Source: Megalobrama amblycephala
Lineage: Eukaryota > Chordata > Actinopteri > Cypriniformes > Xenocyprididae
Length of the DNA: 64,000 nt
Assembly (NCBI RefSeq): GCF_018812025.1
Contig: NC_063053.1
Location: 12,443,623 to 12,507,622 of the forward strand
Reading direction: 5' to 3'
The translations under genes were made by a program, and so were the position numbers. Within the stretch, counting starts at the first letter, position 1. Every line of letters begins with the position of its first letter. Below are positions 1 to 11,158 of the stretch, in pieces. A model generated the notes under the pieces. It was not told where the DNA came from. It saw only the letters and a program-made list of their open reading frames with translations, and did not search any database.

Positions 1-3000
1 TCAATGGAATATTCCACCAGCTGTGTAATTAATCCGAGCATATAAAGTATGTAAGGGGGAAACGGACTGGTTAAAATGTAACACAATTAGAATGCTATAC
101 AACGGTCTTGAGCTCGATTTTTCCAGAGCGAAGTGCTTGTTTTTTTCTTGCCTCATTTGCCGCTCAGTCTGATAGACTGGCATTAACCAGTTTTATTTCC
201 ATTGGTAGACGAGCAGCGTCTGGTCTGTTCAAGCTACAAAGAGTCCTGCGAGCTTTTGTGAAAGTGCAAATCAGTTTAGGCAATTATCATACGAGTAATA
301 TGTGGGGGAAAGGGGATGCATTGCCCAGTGGTCCACTTTAATCTGTTAATCCGTGGATCCAAGGGGGCCTGGTTGGACATAATTTAGTACAATCTGACTA
401 CCTCTCACAACGCGATAAGAGAAGGTTTGCAATGTGCCGCAAAATAGGAGCTTTGTTTAAATCTTGTCGGCAGCAACGGATGGAATGTATCTAGCCTTCG
501 TTTTCAGTTCTTGTTTTTTATTATAGGAATATAGAATGCAGATATTAATTTTAGCCTATATTTGTATGTGAAAACACGTCAATTCATCCATTACCTGGTA
601 TTTTGAATTTCTTTTTTTTTCTTTTCTTTTTTTTTAAAAACACAATATGCAAAAATAATCGACTTTTTTATTATAAAATAAAATTGTATAAAATTACTAT
701 TACTTACGTGACAAAATATTCCGAAAAATTGCTGAGCGTTTTCGTGTCCCCCCAAAAACTTTTAATCGTAGTTTGATAAAGGTTAACATTTTTAGAGGGC
801 TATACATACACATTCTATATAAGGGGATTTTTGAACAGTCTGTGGACTATAACGGTAATAAAAAAAAAAATCTGCGGAGAATACTATTAGCTTTGAAAAA
901 CCCCTAAAAGCTTTATTACAAACCCAGCTTTGAAATAGAGGGATTAGAAGGCTGAAAGGGTCCCACAATAGTTAGAAGAAAAGGTTTCATGCTAATGAGG
1001 TTAATGCCCTTTGTATCTCCGGACTCCACAACTTCATTACTCCTATCTCGGGCAACACCGAGCGGCTCAGAGCCCACAATCCACTCGAGCTGTTCCCTAC
1101 CCTGCCTAAAGAAGGATTTGATAGCAGCCCTGTTCAAACTAGATAATTATATCTTTTCAAGTTGGAATTAAGATAAAGAAAGTGCAGTGAAGGCGGTGAG
1201 CCTTGATCCGCTGCAAACAAATTTGGCGCACTTTCTCCCTCGGTTGTGCCTCAAAAGACAGGACACCCCCTCGTTACCGCTTGCTCCCCTTTATTAATTT
1301 TGCATTGCCGATTTAAATGCGACTGGTGTTTTGCATTTAATGCTGGACAATTAGCTAGCTGAATATAAAGGAGGGAAATTATATTTCACTAAACAGAACA
1401 GGCTTAGAAACTTTTAAAAATTTGTTAACGTTATTTGAGTTGAAAAGACTAAATTAATTTTATTTAACATTAGAGAGCCGAAGTAGGCTATAGTAGGCCT
1501 ATTCTATTCTATACATTAGCTAGTTTTCAAAGCATATAGGCAACGTGTTTAATTTGATTATGTGTCGAACTAATTATTCACATTCTGATCAGCTTAAATT
1601 ATTTAAATACTTTTGGGAAAGATACAATATCTACCCAGAGAAATGTCATTATTCACAAAAAGACTATGACTTCGACCTTGTATAGGCTAGGCCTATTAAT
1701 CGATTTGCTTTTCTAAACAAGCATACGGGCCATGGGACTCGCTGTATTGAGAACCTCCTGACCCGCTTAAGTTACCCCGTGCTGCGATAACTTGTTTCAG
1801 AAGCAACATTAACTTAAATGTTCAACAACGCCACGCTTATGCAAAGGGAAAACGATCAATCACAGAGGGCCATTGCCATGATTCATCATACAGTGAGAAA
1901 AAAATGTTGGTGTAGCTAACTTGCTTGCAGTGGTTTCTGAAATTGAGGTCTGGGTTTTAAACAGGTGAAAAACCTGCGCCATACGAGTGATGTTAAATAA
2001 TTACCCGTCATTTAAAACAGCCTCCTATCAAATAACCCCAATGACCCAAAACCTCTAATCTGCAATTACTAGCTTTAATTACGTCCGCTGATCCTACTAA
2101 AAGGCAGTTTTACAGTACGGTGGACGGTCTGGGCTGGTGTGCAAAATAAAGTTATGCCTTGATTAAAACATTATAGCAACTTATAAAGCATTGCACCATA
2201 TACTGATGTAAGATTATAGCTACCCTTGAAAAATGTAAATGTATAATGGAGATTGATGTACAGTACAGCCTGTACTCCGTTCCAGTTCCACGTCAATTTA
2301 TTTACAGTTGGCAAAAAACCATAATAGCTGTCTTTTGATCAAAGGTCCTGCACCGTCCTAAATTATTTGCAGGATGTTGCTTTATAGTTTTGTTGGACTT
2401 TGTATTTGCAGAGGGCCGCGTTCCGGTTGTGACTGGCCATTAATGTTGGTTTGAGGTGATATTTATAGCATGGACTGAAATGTGACGTCACGACAAACAC
2501 AATCTATCCAGTTTCACAAATTGCTTTTGAAACTGATCCTTGTAATGGGAGAATCAACCCCCTCACAATTCCCGCGGCCTTGCCATAAGGTACAGCGATA
2601 AATATACAAGACTAATGAGCAATTACAAAATAATCACCCTTCAAAATAGTTTACGTTACAAATTAAATATCATCATCTTAGATTCAGTTTCTCATTTTAT
2701 TATTAACGAAGAAGATTAGAGTTTCCATTCTTAAAATGATTTAAGATTGGAAGTCTGAGACGGTGAATTGCGCCGTTATTTAGGTTTAATAAATGTAGGC
2801 ACATCTTCTAGAAGACACACGGGTAAGATAATGAAAGTGCGGTGAGAATTTTAATTGTATAGGCCTTAATTTTTATATCAGTGGTCAAGTGCATTGTACT
2901 TATCTTTTGGCAGCAGTCAAATCCTCTAACCCTTGCATGAAGGCTCCATCCCCGCCCCTCCACTAAACACAAATATCAATGGATCAAAGGTAAAACACGG

Positions 3001-5115
3001 GTGACAGCGGTGTCACTGCTGAGACTTTATCGAGCCCGCAGCGTGAGATTCAGGGCTTACCTTTGCCTTGTTATGGCTTTCACCTGCCTTACTATGATGG
3101 CACAAAGCGTCATTTCATTGACAAATTTAACAGCATTACAATTTCCGGGTTTTTCATCCGCATTGAAAGGACGGATCTAGAATACAGAGATGCTAAAACG
3201 TATTAAAAATCTATTGCTATGGTTAACGCGTCGACTTATTATTAATGCATTAGTCTTTGCAATGGCAAAATTTGCATTTATGTGTAGTTATTTGTGTAAA
3301 ATTGCCCTATTGTGACGTTGGAAACGTAAATGATCTAGATGGTCCTGAACGAAAACCTTAAGTCGCTCAACAGACAAGCTAGCTATGAAAAAGTGTAGAT
3401 ACGATGTAAACTGGGTTTCCCTAAAATGCAAACACTCTTAAGATTACATAAAGACCATTGTATGGATTTTCCACATAGATCGCATTAAGTTGCCTAGAAC
3501 ATAAACCTATAGGCATACACTGTGTCTACAGCTAGGTACAAATGTGCTGAACTATGGCCGCAACTTTCGCCAGTATCCTATAGTCCAAAAAAATAGCCAA
3601 AAATTTGTCGTCCTAACCCCAGTTTTACATAGCGTGAAAATATTGCCAAACATAAGAATCGCACGTAATCAAAGTAAACATTTATGAATAGCCTATAATA
3701 AAGAAATGATTTGCGCTTTCAGATAAAAACAAAAAAACATCATAAATATTTCAACAAAATGAGTAAGAAATACAGCACAGCTCAACTGCGTGGAGATATT
3801 ATAATGCACGTTATAAAATATAGCGCGCAGTGTGGATCATTTTAAGGGACCCTGCAGTTGTTTAGCTTAGCTATTCCTTTGTGCTGTTTTGGTCGACAGC
3901 TTAACGGATCCAATGCATTTATAACTGCAATCAATCAACAATATTTGGCTATGCTGAACCTGCATCAAAAGTGGAGGAGGAGGAGGAAGAAGAGCAAGTG
4001 GGAATAGCACAATCTCTCTAGCAAATTCTCTTTGCTAACTTTATTGGTAAAATCTAATTGAAGTGTAATTTCTTACGAAATCACTATTCTTATCAAGGTA
4101 GGACTATGAAGTTAAGCTGTCATCTGTCATGTAATTTTGGACCTATCAAGTGGCATGCACACTGTACAGACTGCGGAGTAGCCTTTTGTTTTAAAAGGGA
4201 ATATTGCCAGCACCTTTTATATTACTTTTAAAATTCTATTAAAGGTGTTTTTTAAATTCTTGTATAGTGTTAAATGGCCTTGTAATTCTAATAGTAGTTT
4301 ATTTAGGTTATTAATAATCCTTCAAAGTTTCACGCAACAGACTTGTTTAATTTACGAAAGTTTTTAGGTGCTGATAACTAGGCCTATATGATTTTGGTAA
4401 ACGTTATCTAAGGATCAGTTAGCCTATAAGTGCAACTAGCGTTCTACCTTTAAACTGCCTTTAATACTTCTTGGAAAGTAAAAGCAGAGACAACTAAAAC
4501 CTGGTTGATTAAAAGAACAGAAATCATTCAACAGAACTAAAATCTGTAACTTAGCTTTAAAATGAACAATCTGTAAATCTCCCCTCTGGTCTATATGGAT
4601 AGATCTCACAGACAGCCCACTTCTACATATTTTGGTGTCTGAAGACACGCATACAGAGAGAGCGAGCGAGAGAGAGGGGAGCTCACACTGTACGCACGTA
4701 CAGACCACAAATATAGGCCTAGAAACAGACCTGCGGCGCTTAGACCTATAGCGCCTAAATAACGAAATTTTAACAATAGGCTACTGTAAATGAATAGTGT
4801 AAGTCGGTCAGTTTGGCAGGCAGCTTGCTTGCGGTATCTTGGATCTTCTGCATGAACCTGGTCAGCTTGGTGGACTGACCACCTCGCATATAGTGGATTG
4901 AAACTAAATTAACACTGGAGTTCGTCCCAAGTGCACTACCTCGCGTGTTTTATATTCAAAAGCATCATATTAGTGTTGTGGTTATTACATCTTATTTAAT
5001 TCTTCCTTAAATTGAATGATAGGCTTTTTGAACTTTTTACGGAGGAGTCTTAAGTCGAGCGTGCAAATGCAAGCTTTTTTTCAAGTTAAAGTTTATTTCT
5101 TTGTTTAGACTTTGT
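1..5115. other. Non-genic, transposon-poor sequence
   Basis: I see no gene and no recognisable transposon here. Open frames are 60-90 codons and look random. Several blocks (roughly 100-520, 1170-1380, 2400-2600 and 3000-3180) have even composition, no simple repeats and many TAAT cores, so they read like vertebrate non-coding regulatory DNA, but that is an impression. A cross-species alignment would decide it. Confidence 0.5.
2483..2490. promoter_or_regulatory. Perfect CRE palindrome TGACGTCA
   Basis: The eight bases are the full CREB/ATF consensus palindrome. It sits in a transposon-free stretch, and the block next to it (2400-2600) is mixed-composition sequence of regulatory appearance. 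Occupancy cannot be inferred from sequence alone. Confidence 0.35.
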
Positions 5116-5164
5116 GATAATGATAATAATGGTAGTAATAATAATAATAATTATTATTATTATT
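5116..5164. repeat. (AAT)n/(ATT)n inverted trinucleotide run
   Basis: AAT units run directly into ATT units, giving a near-perfect palindrome that could fold into a hairpin or cruciform. This is a simple-sequence tract. Confidence 0.9.
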
Positions 5165-5535
5165 TTCAAATGACATTCCCTTTAAAGTACTAATGTATTC
5201 CACGTGGCTGGACTGTACACCTGATAAAATATCCCTGGGGCCTCGCTGTTTGGAAAATCCTCGATTCGTTCCCTAAATAAAATAAACAATGGCTTCACTA
5301 AATATATCACATGTGTTGCCGTATTGATTCGCCTCATATACTGCCCTCGTGGTCACTCCTCTCATATGTTGTCATGAATTAGACATTCAAGTAGCCTATA
5401 TGATTATGCATTTCATTCTGTCTTGGCAATTTTAAAAGTTATTTTTCAAGATACATAGGCCTGATCTGTATTATCTGAAATGTTTGATATCTTGCTTCAT
5501 GAGCACTGCTCAAATTACTAAGGTCTTGATATAAG

Positions 5536-5536
<1 letters not shown>

Positions 5537-5583
<47 letters not shown>
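5537..5583. repeat. (AC)n microsatellite
   Basis: Uninterrupted AC dinucleotides for about 47 bases. Length is likely to vary between individuals. Confidence 0.97.
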
Positions 5584-5585
<2 letters not shown>

Positions 5586-6660
5586 GGTCTGGAATTTTCA
5601 CAGACTCATTTCATTTTCAGTTTGGGACTTATGTCAATCCTTTGACATTTCTCAAGCAGACAGAAAACACTAAACCACTTGACATAACTCACTGTCAGTG
5701 TCAACCTCTGAAAGTCAAAGACTATCCCTGATTCAAACTGGAATCAGACCCAAATTAACTACTGGTGCGCTGCCTATAGACCAAACATTGTCCAACAGTT
5801 GTACCCATGCAACAAAATGAAAAACGTTCTTAAAGGGGAAAATGCTAAAGATCCATGTTTGGCCAATGGAATTTAGTGGGAAAGTGTGGAGAGAAGGGGA
5901 AGGTGCACAAGATCCAAAACTTTGGTTAGATGAATTCTGTTCACTTTCTTGTTTAAGAATGACTCCAGTTTGCGTGAGTACATTATGAATATTGCTTTGA
6001 ACTGAATAATTAATAGAACTAATAACTGGACCTGGGATGCATTTCCTAAAAGCTTCGTTAAATCAATGGTCGGCATTCCGTCGTAACCAACATTTGAACA
6101 ATTTGGCGTTTCCTGAATCCTAGTTCGAACGAACATTCGCAAACAGCTTCGCGAACTTACGTGGTTGGAACTATCTTTCGGGCTGTGGTAAGCATAGTTT
6201 CTAGTTAAAATGGACGTGGACTTAAATAGCTCATGCATTGGGCACAACAAGCAAGCTAACATTCAGTAAGCTACATTCTGTCTTTCAACCCTTTTAAATA
6301 TTTAATCTATATATAGGTCTATATTTTAGCATGTTAACAATCAGCGCCGTTTTTATGTGTACGGGAATCCCGACGTAGCTATAAAGGAACCCGCGATAAA
6401 TCAAACATCAAATAAAGCAAAATGACAGGAAACAAAAACAATGAAGTAGTCCTTAGTTCGTTACAGCAACATATTAGAGAGAAACGTCCGTTACGTGGAC
6501 GGAGAAAGCTGCTGAATGTACCGCATGTAGCCTTGGCTTCGTATAAAGTGTAGGCCTACGCCAAATAGGCCTACTGTATGTTAATGTGATTAAAAAAAAG
6601 AATGTCTTTCTGTTATTTAGGAAGTAAATTAACAATAATATTATACATTAAATGCGAATC
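5584..6660. other. Non-genic; contains a possible old repeat fragment at about 6026-6200
   Basis: No gene is seen. A 129-codon minus-strand frame at 5873-6262 has no recognisable motif. About 6026-6200 begins with a GGGATGCATTTCCTAAAAGC-like string that resembles a fish repeat I know as 'tttcccaaaagc-tcgtta'. A related inverted string may occur near 6707-6760. The assignment is weak. Confidence 0.3.
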
Positions 6661-6689
6661 GATTAATTCGTTATTACTATACCTGCACA

Positions 6690-6745
6690 TGACGTCATAA
6701 CAGTCATATTGTTGAACTAACGTGTTCGAATGAGGTATGACGTCA
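6690..6745. promoter_or_regulatory. Pair of perfect CRE sites (TGACGTCA x2)
   Basis: TGACGTCA occurs at 6690-6697 and again at 6738-6745, 48 bases apart start to start. Two full CREB/ATF palindromes this close are unlikely by chance in AT-rich DNA. They lie 64-119 bases upstream of an ATG at 6809, which is followed at 6854 by GTGAGT, a good splice-donor consensus. A CRE-driven first exon is therefore possible. Part of the area may derive from an old repeat, so the promoter reading is tentative. Confidence 0.35.
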
Positions 6746-6808
6746 GTTTCGGGAAATAGTGTGAGTAGCTAGTTTCTACAACGATGCATTGTATTTGGTG
6801 GTAAAGCA

Positions 6809-6853
6809 ATGAGTTACGTCGTTATACTTGAAACTCACCCCTGGACAGTTATG
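6809..6853 (+). other. Candidate first coding exon with splice donor (speculative)
   Basis: An ATG at 6809 opens 15 codons (beginning MSYVVILETH) and runs to ATG|GTGAGT at 6853/6854. Two CRE sites lie upstream. I do not recognise the peptide, and no downstream acceptor or second exon was identified. It could equally be chance or the start of a non-coding transcript. RNA-seq junction reads starting at 6854 would support it. Confidence 0.12.
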
Positions 6854-7321
6854 GTGAGTATTGACAGTCTTGGTAACCGGGGATCACAGTTTCAACTTTA
6901 TGACCTTAATGTTTTGATAGCCCACAGTTTTAGGAAAGATCACTATTTCCATCAACACAGCACTGTGAGAAGAGCAGAACGGCAAAATAGAAGAATGCTT
7001 TCACTGGACTGAATTTTAGGCTAGGCTATTTGGGGCTAATAATGAAGGATTAAGACAATGTACTTTTCTATCTAAGAAAAGTTCCCCCTCAAATACTATT
7101 GTCATATAAACTATTCACATAATTATTATAGCTATTATTTTTAATCATCAAGGATCCTCAAACGCGTAAGCTATAGGGGCAATAAAAACTAATTTTTGAT
7201 TAGCCTATATTGTATTTTCAAGCTGATAAAAATATTTAATAATAAATAAAACCCATTATTTAGAACTGAGTACATTGGACCTTTTCATATAGTCTTATGG
7301 TTTGTGTTTGCTGGAGGTTGC

Positions 7322-7342
7322 TTTTTTTTTTTTTTTTTTTTT
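7322..7342. repeat. Poly-T tract
   Basis: About 21 consecutive T residues, a homopolymer run with no poly-A signal context to mark it as a retroposon tail. Confidence 0.9.
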
Positions 7343-7439
7343 AAATCTAAGTGAGAGAAAAGAGTAAAGCAGGCCACTTCACACATGAAAGGTAGTGTGT
7401 GCGTGTGAGAAACTCTTCTTTTCTCCTGCCCAGTCACTT

Positions 7440-7545
7440 GCTGTCCTTTTAGGGACTCCAGAGGCTAGTTAAAAGGTGTCTGATTCTCACCATGAATCTA
7501 ATTAGATCCTTGACTGAGGTCTTAACATTTCCTCAGAGAGAGTAA

Positions 7546-7602
<57 letters not shown>

Positions 7603-8500
7603 AATTTTTCAGAAAGGGGAGAAAAGGTGCTAAAACAGCAACTCGTTTCTCCTTCCTACGAGCCTCCACCCCCATCCTACTGGCCCCCTCTGAAGAAAAA
7701 CAAAGACCAGCAAGCTAATGAAGTTGGTAATTAAGAGGCTTCTGTCAGGCACAATGGGTAATTAGGAACTTGCTTCCCTTGGGTGTTAGTGGTCCAGTCT
7801 CATCAGTGCTATGGCCTGCGGTCTGACCACAGACACTAGGCTCTCAGACCCTTCAGAAAAATGGAGAGAAATGTTAATTTTCACCTCAGTCTGACCTGAA
7901 TCTGTTATATCTCCCCCGCCTGCTATTCAGCTGTTTTTCCCACATTTTGAATCTCAGTTAGCCGAGATGTAAACTTGTTAACTGGCAAATGGAGGAAGCT
8001 GCAGTACATAAAAGAGCAGGTGTGGTTCGGTTGGACCTGTTCATTGTGTCTCTGTTTACATGCGAGGCGTAATTGGTTTGTGAAAGATCCCCATAATTTT
8101 CATATATACAACAGTAAGTGATCTGCAATAACACCCATTTTATAGATTACTAGTTTTCTTACCCAGATGGTGGAGATTTTAAAACATTAATTTGACCAAG
8201 TAACACAGAAATTGCATATTATTTATCCAGCACACCTGTGATGTTGTGCAATGCATTTGTATGAGAACCTCCCCATGTTAATGGCTGAGCCGTAGTGAAG
8301 CATCTTTCGAGCAGCCTGGCCCACTCAGCATTCTGCAGGAACAGAGCTTTGCTCTAATTAGCACGTTTACTTTAGATTGCTTGACTGTGGTGCGGATAGA
8401 GAAAGTTCACTTGGCCTCAATTAAGCATATTTATCTCCGATTATCTGTCGGTAAGATTTCTGCCTGGGCAAAGAGATTATTTTAAAGAGGTGGCGATATG
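7440..8500. promoter_or_regulatory. Candidate non-coding regulatory region (homeodomain-type sites)
   Basis: Apart from the GA run this kilobase is unique sequence with mixed composition. TAATTA cores lie around 7498 and at 8355-8360, and GGTAATTA strings lie near 7725 and 7757. No coding frame is seen. Such TAATTA-rich, transposon-free sequence is typical of developmental enhancers in fish, but this is inference; conservation in zebrafish or medaka would be the test. Confidence 0.28.
7548..7599. repeat. (GA)n microsatellite
   Basis: About 50 bases of GA dinucleotide. The apparent 61-codon frame across it (repeating R-E) is an artefact of the repeat. Confidence 0.97.
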
Positions 8501-9313
8501 CGGGAGGGATGAAATATTCTGAAGGCGTGATGTCTTTCAGAGTGGAAAAAGGAAATGAAAGATTTAGAAATTGAATCAGCTAAAAAAAAAAGAGTTTAAA
8601 GTAAAGCTAATTTGTGGTTTCCAGACTGATGTGTGCACTTACACAGTCGTTTTTTTTTATATATATATAAGATGCCTTGCATTTTAATAGATATTAATCC
8701 AAATAGATCCTAAATATTAGAGAATGCCAGGAATTTATTGACCGGAATTAATATATAATTGAAGAAAGAAGAGAAATTTTTGTTCATAAGTTGCTCAATA
8801 GCCCATTGAGTATATTTGTATGCCTTTGTGTTATTGTGGTGCCCACTTTTCAACAGCTAGATGTGCTACACCTGCTCCACTGATGTGTTATTTGCCACTA
8901 AAGGGTGTGAGGCACTCGTATGGCAGAGCTTTTACCACCTGAGGCACAAAGTAATGGTGAAAAACACTCACTGATTATGTGACATGGGTTGCAGCATAAT
9001 GCTAAAATCTCCTGATTAATAGGCTCTAAATAGGTGAGGACAACAACCAAAGTCACTTATGCCATTTTAACTAATTAGCCACATCCTATTGTGAGCAGGC
9101 AAACAGCAACAAAGGGCACGCTAATTTAAAGGCACCATTAAATTTTAAATGTTTTTATGGAATATTGGAGTATTAAATATCCATACACATATTTTTTTAT
9201 TTTTTTAATTGCATGCTCTCGAAATCTATAATCAAAATAACTTCCCCTCTCTCTTGTAACATCATTTCTTCTCTTCTCTGATGACATGTTTACTTGCGCC
9301 AAGGTGGGACGAG
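8501..9313. other. Non-genic unique sequence
   Basis: No gene, transposon end or tandem repeat was recognised in this stretch, only short A and T runs. Confidence 0.5.
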
Positions 9314-9565
9314 CCAACGCTATCTCACAACCAATTCGTACGTATTTTTCAAGGTGGCTAATTTGTATGACCTCACTCGTACGAATTCATACGATTTGTT
9401 TAAGTGACAGGTAGGTTTAGGGCTGGGGTTAGGAGTTGGTCATTCGTACGAATTAGTACGTTTTTTGCTAAATCGTACATATTTTACGAGTTGCCAAATT
9501 CATATGAATTCGTACGAATGACCTACCTTGTAAAATACATACGAATTGCTGTGAGATCGGGTTGG
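9314..9565. mobile_element. Palindromic MITE rich in TCGTACGAAT motifs
   Basis: The two ends are inverted copies of each other for about 50 bases at roughly 75-80% identity. The left end starts CCAAC.C.ATCTCACA and continues with AATTCGTACGTATTTT; the right end reads the same on the minus strand. The interior is built of CGTACGAATTCATACG-type palindromes. It encodes nothing. I could not fix a target-site duplication, so the superfamily is open. It matches a repeat type I recognise from cyprinids. Confidence 0.8.
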
Positions 9566-9798
9566 ATGACCTGTCACTTACATGAGGTCACAGCAATAGC
9601 AAACCACAACAATCCAACCATCCAATCAATTCCTGATGCACAAAACTAAGTCCCGTCCTACAATTTTTCTTGTTCGAGAAGTTGTTTCACTTGGATATAC
9701 ATCACAATAGGGAAAAGAAGGCTAACACAACTTCTGCTTCATGTTGACTTAAAGTCAAGAGTGCTTAGATTGAGTGTACAGTCTGTGCAACAAAGGTC

Positions 9799-9842
9799 AA
9801 AAGAAAAGAAAAGAAAAGAAAAGAAAAGAAAAGAAAAGAAAA
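9799..9842. repeat. (AAAAG)n microsatellite
   Basis: About nine copies of the pentamer AAAAG in a row. Confidence 0.95.
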
Positions 9843-10476
9843 CAACAACTATATAGCCTATAATTTTTTTTTTGATGCTAAAGAGAACCTGTCCCTGGCC
9901 ATCAGTTACGGTGGTGAAGTCGTTTGTAGTTTTCACCCCAAACTTCAGCTTTTATGTTTACCTCATTACACTGAGACATGCCAATAACACAGCTTACATC
10001 TTTATCACAGCTCAGCACTTAAACCAGGATGGCTTAACCAAAGTCTCTCCAAAAGATACAGTGTAAACGGGATCCTGATTGGCTGACTCTTTTGATCCAG
10101 TCGTGCACTTTCACATTCCTGAAAACCGTTTACACTGTTTAGACTGGAAGTGTCCTGCTGCAGGGCACAACACCTGTGGTTTGAACCTGTGACCTCTCAT
10201 CTAAGTGTGGCTGTCGAAGTTCTCTCTGCCTCCCGGTCAGCGCAGGATCAGCATGGACAGACAGCTGCATATCTCCTCATATCCTGTTAGGCTCTCTGTC
10301 ATCTTGGACTGTGTATCCAGCCCTGAAGATATTTCACCTGTGCTCAGGTAAAGGAAGTGAAGGCTCTCAATAGTATCAAAACATGAATGTATGTATATAC
10401 AACTACAATATAACATAATGCTTTATAAATATATTGGACCACTAAAAGACATCCATGGGTATAAACACACTCACCT

Positions 10477-10607
10477 CCGGTTGCACAGACAAGGCTTAAA
10501 CTAGTCCTAGAATAAAATGCATGATTGAGCTGTTTTAACTGAAAGTAACTTGGACTGACATATCTTAAAATATGTCAGTTCAAAGGCCCTGTCTGTGAAA
10601 CCGGGCC
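10477..10607. mobile_element. Short, internally deleted copy of the 'GGTTTCACAGACAAGGCTTA' element (family E4)
   Basis: The left end resembles (C)CGGTT.CACAGACAAGGCTTA and the right end reads CTGTCTGTGAAACCGGGCC, so the ends are inverted repeats. It lacks the interior found in the longer copy at 25828-27392. It preserves CATATCTTAAAATATGTC at about 10559-10576, which is the empty target of the insertion seen in the longer copy. Confidence 0.75.
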
Positions 10608-11158
10608 TCATTGTGTTATCTTTAAGTAGCCTCGGCCTACTGTCCAGTTTTCTGATTCACAAATGTATCTGTTTATATATTCTTTGAGTTTAATGAAAGT
10701 AAACAGATTTGGTTTGGTGTCCATTATAGAGGGTTCAAGCTCTAAATACACCCCAGAGTAAGTTAGTGTTCAATGGATAGAAATAAAGGTGGAATTGGGG
10801 TGGTGCTAAACAAATAAAAACAGCTGTCTTTAACAACATTGTTTACATGAATAAATTTTACTGTTGGTGCCATGAATCTGAATAAGAATTTGTAACATCG
10901 GTTTCATTCAGAGCAGTTAAAGTGACATCTGCAAGAAAAAAAAAAGACTACCGTGGCCAAGAGATACCGTTACTATAGTTTTCAATGCAAGCGCATGAAG
11001 AAGTTTTTGTGTGCGATCTTATTAAAGTGTGTATCAATAGCACAAATTTATGTTTGTATTTGGTGTGCTGTTTATACGCAGAAATTACTTTTTATGTGCA
11101 TATGATATGCACGTGTTTTACGATATGCACTTTTCGCGTACATATAATACGCATTTAA

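Noticed and set aside
5873..6262. 129-codon minus-strand frame
   Set aside because: No motif, partly overlaps a suspected repeat fragment, and has no neighbouring exon evidence.
7549..7734. Frame beginning with repeated Arg-Glu
   Set aside because: Direct translation of the GA microsatellite.
9404..9649. 81-codon frame in the TCGTACGAAT element
   Set aside because: It lies across inverted repeats of a non-coding MITE.
10161..10260. Possible tRNA-derived SINE (GGTTTGAACCTGTGACCTCT resembles a B box)
   Set aside because: No A box at the right distance, no tRNA-like fold and no tail repeat, so the resemblance is limited to one short string.
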